From Nitrospirota bacterium (lineage in GTDB: Bacteria; Nitrospirota; UBA9217), in NCBI GenBank assembly GCA_035516965.1, contig DATIZR010000023.1, forward strand, positions 1 through 60,131: a DNA stretch of 60,131 nt. Direction: 5' to 3'. Both the position numbers and the translations under genes were made by a program. Shown one piece after another: positions 54,235 to 60,131 of this stretch. The notes beneath the pieces were generated by a model that worked only from the letters and a program-made list of their open reading frames with translations, had not been told where the DNA came from and did no database searches. Every line of letters begins with the position of its first letter. Positions within the stretch are counted from its first letter, which is position 1.

Positions 54235-55380
54235 TCATCTGGTTGAGTAGTTTTTTTCTATCCAAGTCTGGTATGCACCGCTCCTGACACTGTCCACCCA
54301 GGCAGTGTTCTCCAGGAACCAGGCAACGGTGCTCTGCAGGCCGTGATCAAAATCGTGGTTCTGTTTCCAGCCGAGTCCGGACTTTATCTTATCGCAATTA
54401 ATGGCATACCGGCGGTCATGGCCGGGGCGGTCGTTCACAAAGGTGATCAAATCGCGATACGCAGTAACAGGGTGTTTCCGGTTCCTGATCAAATCATTGT
54501 CCCTGGCCGGCCTGAGCGTCTCCAGGATGTCGCATATTTTCCGGACGACTTCGATATTTTCTTTTTCGCACTCGCCGCCGATGTTATAGGTCTCGCCCGG
54601 CATCCCCTTCTCCAAGACCGTCCATATCCCGCTGCAGTGGTCTTCAACATAGAGCCAGTCACGGACATTCTTCCCGTCACCGTACACCGGAAGCGGTTTT
54701 CCCTCGACCGCGTTCAGTATCGTGAGCGGAATCAGTTTCTCCGGGAAGTGATAGGGTCCGTAATTGTTCGAGCAGTTCGATATGGTCGCCGGCAGGCCGT
54801 AGGTATGATAGTAGGCCTTGACCAGGTGGTCCGATGCCGCCTTGGAAGCCGAGTAGGGACTGCGCGGGTCATAGGGCGTTGTCTCGAAAAAAGATCCCCT
54901 ATCACCGAGAGAACCGTAGACTTCGTCGGTGCTGATGTGGTGGAAACGGACATCCCCCCTCCCCGCCCAGAGCTCCCGGACGGCTTCGAGCAGCGTGAAC
55001 GTGCCGTTGATATTCGTTTCCACGAAGTCCTTCGGCCCGAAGATGGACCGGTCAACATGGCTTTCAGCGGCAAAGTGGACGATCACGCTGATCCCGTATC
55101 GCGTGATGACCTCTTTCACCCTCCCGAAGTCGCAGATGTCACCGCGCTCGAAGAAATAGCTTCTGCCCCCGAATTCACGCTCAATCTCCGCAAGGCTCAT
55201 CAGGTTCCCGGCATAGGTCAGCTTGTCATAATTGACGATCCTGCCGCTGAACGCGCTGTTCCCGAGGACAAAGCGAATGAAGTTCGAGCCGATGAATCCC
55301 GCTCCGCCGGTGACGAGAATGCTGGACGCGGACGGTATAAGCCCGGCAGGGCCGGGAACGCTTTTCCTGTTCATGCTCAT
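54235..55380 (-). CDS. rfbB: dTDP-glucose 4,6-dehydratase
   Basis: RfbB makes dTDP-4-keto-6-deoxyglucose in dTDP-rhamnose synthesis. The 381-residue SDR protein has TGGAGFIGSNFIRFVL, DKLTYAGNLMSL, HFAAESHVDRSI, FHHISTDEVYGSLGD, the YxxxK segment SPYSASKAASDHLVKAY and NCSNNYGPYHFPEKLIPL. It carries an N-terminal extension of about 20 residues before the Rossmann fold, so the true start may be later (for example the ATG at 55374). It lies five bases after rfbD. Confidence 0.95.
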   Translation of the reverse strand: MSMNRKSVPGPAGLIPSASSILVTGGAGFIGSNFIRFVLGNSAFSGRIVNYDKLTYAGNLMSLAEIEREFGGRSYFFERGDICDFGRVKEVITRYGISVIVHFAAESHVDRSIFGPKDFVETNINGTFTLLEAVRELWAGRGDVRFHHISTDEVYGSLGDRGSFFETTPYDPRSPYSASKAASDHLVKAYYHTYGLPATISNCSNNYGPYHFPEKLIPLTILNAVEGKPLPVYGDGKNVRDWLYVEDHCSGIWTVLEKGMPGETYNIGGECEKENIEVVRKICDILETLRPARDNDLIRNRKHPVTAYRDLITFVNDRPGHDRRYAINCDKIKSGLGWKQNHDFDHGLQSTVAWFLENTAWVDSVRSGAYQTWIEKNYSTR

Positions 55381-55385
55381 AGGAC

Positions 55386-56231
55386 TTATGCCTGATCCTT
55401 CAGGAAGGACCGGACCGATTCCTCCCACGATGGAATGCCGATACCCAGGGTCCTGGCGATGGCGTCATTCGTCATTGCCGAGAATTTTGGCCGTGCCGCC
55501 GGCAAATTGAACGAATCCATCGACACGGGCCGTATGAATTTGCTGCTGTTGAGGGTAGCGAGGATAAGCTTCGCCCACTCATACCGGGAACAAAACCCGG
55601 AGTTGGTCAGATGATACCGGCCGGTCAAACCCTGGGCGATTGCCTTCAGCGTGCAGTCCACAACGGTCCTGGTATGGGTCGGCACCGAGAACTCATCACA
55701 AGCGATCTTCAGATATTCGCTGCTCTCCGCCCAGGTCCGGAGCTTGTAGATGAAATTCTGTTTGCCGGCACCGAACACCCAGCTGAGGCGCAGGATCAGG
55801 TGCCGGGGACAGGCCTGCTCGACCCGTTCTTCTCCCGAAAGCTTGCTCTGACCGTATACGTTCAGCGGGTTGACCGGGTCTTCTTCCGCATAGAGCCCCC
55901 GTTCTTTCAATCCGTCAAAAACATAATCAGAACCGAAATGCACGATCACAGCCTGATGGTCCGCGGCCGCACGGGCGAGATGTTCAGGGCCCGCGGAATT
56001 GACGGCGAAGGCCTTCTCCCCCTCCTGCTCCGCCTTGTCCACGAGGTTATAGGCGGCACAGTTGAGGATGACACCGGGTTTCCAGGAGGCGACAGCTTCG
56101 GCGACACAATGAGAGTCCGTGATGTCGAGCTGCGCCTCGTCAGGGGCGGCATAGGCTATCCCCTGTTTCTCAAAACGCCCGATGAATTCCTGGGCCAGCT
56201 GACCGTTTTTCCCCGTGATGAGATATTTCAT
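55386..56231 (-). CDS. rfbD: dTDP-4-dehydrorhamnose reductase
   Basis: RfbD performs the last step to dTDP-L-rhamnose. The 281-residue SDR protein has LITGKNGQLAQEFIGRF, LDITDSHCVAEAVASWKPGVILNCAAYNLVDKAE, HFGSDYVFDGLKE, the YGQSKLSGEE active-site segment (YxxxK) and RLSWVFGAGKQNFIYKL. The sequence is standard in length. It sits between rfbC (six bases upstream) and rfbB. Confidence 0.94.
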   Translation of the reverse strand: MKYLITGKNGQLAQEFIGRFEKQGIAYAAPDEAQLDITDSHCVAEAVASWKPGVILNCAAYNLVDKAEQEGEKAFAVNSAGPEHLARAAADHQAVIVHFGSDYVFDGLKERGLYAEEDPVNPLNVYGQSKLSGEERVEQACPRHLILRLSWVFGAGKQNFIYKLRTWAESSEYLKIACDEFSVPTHTRTVVDCTLKAIAQGLTGRYHLTNSGFCSRYEWAKLILATLNSSKFIRPVSMDSFNLPAARPKFSAMTNDAIARTLGIGIPSWEESVRSFLKDQA

Positions 56232-56237
56232 AGCACA

Positions 56238-56795
56238 TCATCTGATGGTGAAATTGTTGTCGCAGTCCCTGAGCCGGGGATGGATCTTATCCTTGCCGGA
56301 GAGCGTCGGGTTCTCAAGCGGCCAGGCGATCTTCATGTCAGGATCGTTCCAGATGATGCCGCGGTCGTCCGACGGTGAATACTCATCGGTGCACTTGTAC
56401 AGCACTTCAGCCGACTCGCTCAGCACTTGAAAACCGTGTGCAAACCCCGGGGGCACATAGAGGAGATGCCGGTTCTCTGCGGAGAGTTCCACGGCAGTCC
56501 ATTGTCCGAAGCTCGCGGAACCGACACGGATATCCACGGCAACATCGAAGATTGCTCCCCTCGTGCAAGCGACCAGTTTGCCCTGGGCTTTCGGTTTCTT
56601 TTGATAATGCATTCCGCGGAGCACTCCCCGTGCTGACCGCGAAAAGTTATCCTGCACGAAATGCTCCCCGATCCCAGCCCCGATGAAGTCCGCATGCTTG
56701 TAAAGCTCCAGGAAAAAACCCCTTTCGTCGCCGAATACCTGCGGTTTTACCAGAACAAGACCGGGCAGGGCGAGTGGCGCGAATTCAAAGGGCAT
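56238..56795 (-). CDS. rfbC: dTDP-4-dehydrorhamnose 3,5-epimerase
   Basis: RfbC epimerises dTDP-4-keto-6-deoxyglucose. The 185-residue cupin-fold protein has [48 protein letters not shown], the catalytic His in [15 protein letters not shown] and [28 protein letters not shown]. The ATG at 56795 overlaps the end of rfbA by 11 bases; a GTG at 56804 is the other candidate. Between rfbA and rfbD in the order A-C-D-B. Confidence 0.95.
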   Translation of the reverse strand: MPFEFAPLALPGLVLVKPQVFGDERGFFLELYKHADFIGAGIGEHFVQDNFSRSARGVLRGMHYQKKPKAQGKLVACTRGAIFDVAVDIRVGSASFGQWTAVELSAENRHLLYVPPGFAHGFQVLSESAEVLYKCTDEYSPSDDRGIIWNDPDMKIAWPLENPTLSGKDKIHPRLRDCDNNFTIR

Positions 56796-57678
56796 GGGGC
56801 ACACCCTGTTCCGCCACCATTCGCAGATACTCCCCGTAAGAGTTCTTGCTGTGGCTCTCAGCGGCCTTGAGCAGTTTCACCCGGTCGATGTAACCAAGCG
56901 AGAAGGCGATCTCCTCAATGCAGGCCATCTTCAGCCCCTGGCGCCGCTCGATCGTGGCGATGAAGTCCCCGGCCTCCAGCAGGCTTTCATGGGTCCCCGT
57001 ATCGAGCCAGGCATACCCTCGGCCCATGAGCTCGACCCTGAGTTTTCTCTTCGCAAGGTAGGCGTTGTTCACATCGGTGATTTCGAGCTCCCCGCGCCGG
57101 GAGGGCTTGATGTTTTTTGCAATGGTTAAGACATCGTTGTCATAGAAGTACAGGCCCGTCACGGCATACCGCGACTTCGGCTGCTTCGGCTTCTCTTCGA
57201 CGGACAGCACGTTTCCGTCCCGGTCGAATTCTACGATGCCGTACCGTTCGGGATCCTTCACGTAGTAGCCGAATACCGTCGCGCCTCCCAGGGAACCTAC
57301 CTCATTGACGGCTTTTCGCAGAATATCCGTCAGGCCATGACCAAAAAAGATATTGTCTCCGAGCACGAGGCAGACGCTTTCGCTGCCGATGAAATCCTCC
57401 CCGATCAGGAAGGCTTCGGCCAGGCCGTTCGGCCTGGCCTGTTCCCGGTACGAGAAGCGCAGCCCCAGGTCCTCTCCGCTGCCGAAAATATCGCGGAACC
57501 GGGGCAGGTCAACGGGCGTGGAGATGATCAGGATGTCCCGGATGCCCGACAGCATAAGCACCGAAAGCGGATAGTAAATCATCGGCTTGTCGTAGATGGG
57601 CAGCAGCTGTTTGCAGACGCCTCGCGTGATGGGGTACAGCCGAGTCCCGCTGCCGCCCGCCAGGATGATGCCTTTCAT
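56785..57678 (-). CDS. rfbA: Glucose-1-phosphate thymidylyltransferase
   Basis: RfbA makes dTDP-glucose from dTTP and glucose-1-P. The 297-residue product has the nucleotide motif [37 protein letters not shown], the catalytic and metal residues in [50 protein letters not shown], and [14 protein letters not shown]. The ATG at 57678 is chosen for the GGGAGA ribosome site and because the motif begins at once; the frame is open farther upstream. Confidence 0.96.
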   Translation of the reverse strand: MKGIILAGGSGTRLYPITRGVCKQLLPIYDKPMIYYPLSVLMLSGIRDILIISTPVDLPRFRDIFGSGEDLGLRFSYREQARPNGLAEAFLIGEDFIGSESVCLVLGDNIFFGHGLTDILRKAVNEVGSLGGATVFGYYVKDPERYGIVEFDRDGNVLSVEEKPKQPKSRYAVTGLYFYDNDVLTIAKNIKPSRRGELEITDVNNAYLAKRKLRVELMGRGYAWLDTGTHESLLEAGDFIATIERRQGLKMACIEEIAFSLGYIDRVKLLKAAESHSKNSYGEYLRMVAEQGVPHAL

Positions 57679-57740
57679 GGTTTCTCCCGCGTGATCGTGA
57701 GGATATCCCGAAAGCTTCTCATGGTCCCGCGCTCCCTCCG

Positions 57741-58742
57741 TCAATTCACGTCTTTCCTGATCTTCTGCTTAAGCTCATCGGGCTTCACGGTAGCCGTCCC
57801 GACGATTCCAACGACAATGCCTGCTGCATAGTTTGACATCCTGGCGGCATCGACCATGCCGGATCCTGCAGCCATGGCCAGGGTCAGCGTACTGATGACC
57901 GTATCGCCGGCACCAGTGACATCGTACACTTCCTGGGCCATGGTGGGAATGTGGGTTATCCGGCCGCTCCGCTCAAACAGGCTCATCCCCTGTTCCCCGC
58001 GCGTGACCAGCACGGCTTCGCATTTGAGCTGCCTCAGGAGCGTCGCTCCGGCTTTTATGAGACTTGCTTCATCCTCGATCTCGATCTTCGCCCCGATCGA
58101 AGCCTCTTTCGTGTTTGGCGTCAGGATCGTAACGCCGCTGTACATACCGAAATGGTTCACCTTCGGGTCCACGGATACGATGATGCCGCTCTTCCGGGCC
58201 AGCTTCACGATGTCCCGCACGAGGTCTTTCGTGATCACACCTTTGCTGTAATCCGACAGCACCAGGGCATCGAGTCCTTCCTTCACCTGCTGCCTGACGA
58301 AGTCGAAGATCCGGCGATGGGTATCCGTTTCGATCCCGTTCTTGGTTTCCCGGTCAAAGCGGACGACCTGCTGGCTGTGGGCAATGACCCGGGTCTTTAT
58401 CGTGGTCGGTCTTCCCTCTTCCACGATCAGCCCGTCGGTATTGATGCCCTGGGCGCGGAGCATATGGACGAGCTGTCGCCCGGCGTCATCCCTGCCGATC
58501 ACGCCGCACAGGCCGACCCTGCCGCCGAGCGCATGGATATTGTTGACGACATTCGTGGCCGCTCCGAGAAGAAAATTCTCCCTCGTCACCGTCACGACGG
58601 GGACGGGAGCCTCCGGCGAGATGCGTGACACACTGCCCCAGACATAATGGTCGAGCATGACATCGCCGACAACAAGGATCCGCGTCCTGGGAAACCGGTC
58701 AATGATTCCGTTGAGGCGTTTTGCTTCTGATTGCCGGATCAT
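57741..58742 (-). CDS. rfaE1: D-glycero-beta-D-manno-heptose-7-phosphate kinase
   Basis: A 333-residue PfkB-family sugar kinase acting in ADP-heptose synthesis for the LPS inner core. It has [87 protein letters not shown], and the catalytic [19 protein letters not shown]. Only the kinase domain is present; the fused adenylyltransferase half of E. coli HldE is absent and must be a separate gene. The ATG at 58742 (GGAG nine bases upstream) lies inside the end of the DUF3108 gene, a 44-base overlap. Confidence 0.94.
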   Translation of the reverse strand: MIRQSEAKRLNGIIDRFPRTRILVVGDVMLDHYVWGSVSRISPEAPVPVVTVTRENFLLGAATNVVNNIHALGGRVGLCGVIGRDDAGRQLVHMLRAQGINTDGLIVEEGRPTTIKTRVIAHSQQVVRFDRETKNGIETDTHRRIFDFVRQQVKEGLDALVLSDYSKGVITKDLVRDIVKLARKSGIIVSVDPKVNHFGMYSGVTILTPNTKEASIGAKIEIEDEASLIKAGATLLRQLKCEAVLVTRGEQGMSLFERSGRITHIPTMAQEVYDVTGAGDTVISTLTLAMAAGSGMVDAARMSNYAAGIVVGIVGTATVKPDELKQKIRKDVN

Positions 58743-59532
58743 GCTGTGACTCTCCACCTTTCAGCTCCACGAGCGTGGAGACGATGGTGCCGATGGTGAT
58801 CGTACTTTTCATGAGCACGGGTATTTTCCGCGCATCGTCGGTGAACCAGATATAAATCTCTCCCCTGTTCTGGAAGACGCCGTCATACCGGGGATAGGTC
58901 TTTATCTTGATGGTATCGAATTCTCCTGCCGGCGTCCTGATCCTTTCCCTTCCCAACGTCTGCACCTCAACCCCCCAGGTCTTGTCGTCCTCATGCACGT
59001 TGACCGTGATCGGCTTCCCGGCGATGAAATCCCGTCGCGTGCGCACGAAATAGAGGGAAGAAAGAGCGTCCTGGACATTTTCCGGGACGGAATAGGTCTG
59101 CGAAATCCCGTCGGACAACACAACGACCGTACCCTTTCCATGGTCGAACCTCATGTCTCTCGTTTTGTGTCGCTTGCCGTGTGTTTGATCGAGGTGATAA
59201 GATAGGCTGTACAGGTGTTCGCCGTCGATGTAACTTTCTATGGTGTCCGATACCTTGTAGAACCTGTCAAGAACACCCGTTGAGGTGGCACGGGATATGA
59301 GATGGAACACCATCCTTCCGTCTGAGTTCTGTTCCTCACGCACTTCCATGACCGCCGTACCCGCATGGATAATGTTCGACCAGCTGATATCATAGGTAAG
59401 TTTTTCTCCAGCCTGAAATGGCAAGGCAACGGGCGCAGGCGTTGTGTGATTTTTGCCTGGTTCCGCGAATGCTGACGGTACGAAAATCAGAAAAGCCGTG
59501 AACAGCCAGGCAGGTAACGATTGCATCAGCAT
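58699..59532 (-). CDS. Secreted DUF3108 protein
   Basis: A 277-residue exported protein: signal peptide (MLMQSLPAWLFTAFLIFVPSAFA), then the DUF3108 beta-rich fold: FQAGEKLTYDISWSNIIHAGTAVMEV, VFHLISRATSTGVLDRFYKVSDTIESYID, YSLSYHLDQTHGKRHKTRDMRFD, and FDTIKIKTYPRYDGVFQNRGEIYIWFTDDARKIPVLMKSTITIGTIVSTLVEL. DUF3108 proteins are periplasmic or outer-membrane associated and of unknown function. Its gene overlaps rfaE1 by 44 bases and heads the heptose/rhamnose/xylose operon. An LPS-linked role is inferred from that position. Confidence 0.85.
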   Translation of the reverse strand: MLMQSLPAWLFTAFLIFVPSAFAEPGKNHTTPAPVALPFQAGEKLTYDISWSNIIHAGTAVMEVREEQNSDGRMVFHLISRATSTGVLDRFYKVSDTIESYIDGEHLYSLSYHLDQTHGKRHKTRDMRFDHGKGTVVVLSDGISQTYSVPENVQDALSSLYFVRTRRDFIAGKPITVNVHEDDKTWGVEVQTLGRERIRTPAGEFDTIKIKTYPRYDGVFQNRGEIYIWFTDDARKIPVLMKSTITIGTIVSTLVELKGGESQHDPAIRSKTPQRNH

Positions 59533-59588
59533 GAAGATGCTCTGATTATTGCATAAAATAGGATCACAGCGTCAAATTCTCAGCGCCT

Positions 59589-59617
59589 ATAATAGGGGAA
59601 ACCCTTTCTTTTGTAAA
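59589..59617 (-). promoter_or_regulatory. Sigma70-type promoter of the sugar-nucleotide operon
   Basis: On the minus strand TTTACA (59617-59612), a 17-base spacer and TATTAT (59594-59589). The predicted leader to the DUF3108 ATG is about 50 bases. Confidence 0.65.
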
Positions 59618-59647
59618 GACATTTCTTCTGAAAGCCCCCCTTTCATC

Positions 59648-59676
59648 TTGCGATCAGTTGCCGATTATATTATGAT
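59648..59676 (+). promoter_or_regulatory. Candidate promoter abutting the GT9 gene (possible leaderless start)
   Basis: TTGCGA (59648-59653), a 17-base spacer and TATGAT (59671-59676). The expected transcription start falls at about 59683, on the ATG itself, and no Shine-Dalgarno is present. Confidence 0.4.
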
Positions 59677-59682
59677 GAGATA

Positions 59683-60131
59683 ATGAAGTTCCGTTCCCGA
59701 GAGTTCAGCAATATTCTGATCATCAAGCCCGGCGCCATCGGCGATCTGGTTCAGCTCACGCCGGTCGTTCGTGCTCTCAAGGAGAAATACCCGTCCGCCC
59801 GGATATCCCTGATGGTCGGCTCTGAGGCTACTGCCGGTCTCTTCCGGAATAACCCTCATGTCGCAGAAACGATCGTTTTCGAGAGAAAAGGGAGGCACCG
59901 TTCTTTCCGTTCACTGATCGGGCTCTGGCGGTCTGTTCGCGCCAAACATTACGACCTGGTTGTTAATTTTCAAAGGAGCAACCTGAAGACATGGTTCCTG
60001 GCAAGCGCCGCTCTTCCCTGCCGGGTGTTAGTATACCATAAGGCGAGTTCCGAAACCGTTCATGCCGTTGTCAATTACCTTGACACCCTCGCGCCGCTTG
60101 GCATCGAAGCCTCCGACCTGGATCTCGAGCT
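59683..60131 (+). CDS. Heptosyltransferase-like family 9 glycosyltransferase (partial)
   Basis: An open frame of 149 codons running off the window edge, with no stop. It starts MKFRSREFSNILIIKPGAIGDLVQLTPVVRAL, the hallmark of GT9 enzymes such as WaaC/WaaF/RfaQ, followed by KEKYPSARISLMVGSEATAGLFRNNPHV and HYDLVVNFQRSNLKTWFLASAALPCRVLVYH. These enzymes add heptose to the LPS inner core from ADP-heptose, agreeing with the heptose kinase nearby. About 200 residues are missing. It is transcribed away from the DUF3108/rfaE1 operon. Confidence 0.88.
   Translation, partial: MKFRSREFSNILIIKPGAIGDLVQLTPVVRALKEKYPSARISLMVGSEATAGLFRNNPHVAETIVFERKGRHRSFRSLIGLWRSVRAKHYDLVVNFQRSNLKTWFLASAALPCRVLVYHKASSETVHAVVNYLDTLAPLGIEASDLDLE

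Noticed and set aside
54343-55395. 350-codon plus-strand frame over rfbB
   Set aside because: Antisense shadow of rfbB, which shows all family motifs.

Overview
The window is about 60 kb of fairly high-GC bacterial chromosome. It is almost fully coding, with many ATGA-type gene overlaps. The organism is Gram-negative with LPS: it encodes Kdo synthesis, an LpxL/HtrB-type acyltransferase, a heptose kinase and a heptosyltransferase-type GT9. It probably has an anaerobic or respiratory lifestyle, shown by a selenocysteine formate dehydrogenase, three triheme c7-type cytochromes and many radical-SAM enzymes. The mix (c7 cytochromes, AmrS, archease/RtcB, NtrC-family regulators, a prepilin peptidase) fits a Nitrospirota or Desulfobacterota-like lineage. 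That placement is inference; no rRNA gene is present.

Layout. 1-3.7 kb: a MacB-type permease, then a small accessory patch with an RHS fragment, a REP-associated tyrosine transposase flanked by 18-bp inverted repeats, the C-terminal remnant of a second copy, and on the minus strand a c-di-GMP-I riboswitch with its own promoter and terminator ahead of an unrecognised 125-residue protein. 4-17 kb, plus strand: recG, a coiled-coil protein, prepilin peptidase, an NtrB/NtrC-like two-component pair, ligA, nfo, a DUF2147 protein, a HEPN-like protein, a YhcC-type radical SAM enzyme, a PHP phosphoesterase and a YfgM-like TPR protein. 17.4-18.7 kb, minus: an MltD-like LysM transglycosylase. 18.9-27.8 kb, plus: queE, an NFACT/RqcH-like protein, a hybrid histidine kinase, a cyclic-nucleotide-domain protein, Ppx/GppA, a second sigma54 activator, a VanZ-like protein and an alpha/beta hydrolase. 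28-29 kb, minus: three tandem triheme cytochromes. 29.1-33 kb, plus: a two-thioredoxin-fold oxidoreductase with a zinc ribbon, AmrS, archease and RtcB. 33-38.3 kb, minus: an SNase-like nuclease and fdnGHI. The alpha subunit is read through an in-frame UGA.

38.6-44.2 kb, plus: a small heat-shock gene whose leader contains a textbook fourU RNA-thermometer hairpin, then lon, lipA, a methyltransferase and a GT2 glycosyltransferase. 44.7-51.6 kb, minus: one operon, kdsB-pyrG-kdsA-kdsD-kdsC-lpxL-pgsA-plsY, joining CMP-Kdo synthesis with CTP supply and membrane lipid synthesis. 51.8-59.5 kb, minus: a sugar-nucleotide block with a DUF3108 protein, heptose-7-P kinase, rfbA-rfbC-rfbD-rfbB (dTDP-rhamnose), UDP-glucose dehydrogenase and UDP-glucuronate decarboxylase (UDP-xylose). 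A heptosyltransferase-like gene starts at 59,683 and runs off the end.

The most noteworthy observations are the fourU hairpin on hsp20, the c-di-GMP-I riboswitch controlling an orphan protein, the Sec-FDH with its recoding hairpin, the three c7 cytochromes with divergent promoters, and the oxidoreductase/AmrS/archease/RtcB neighbourhood. Everything here is from reading the sequence; no database search was run.
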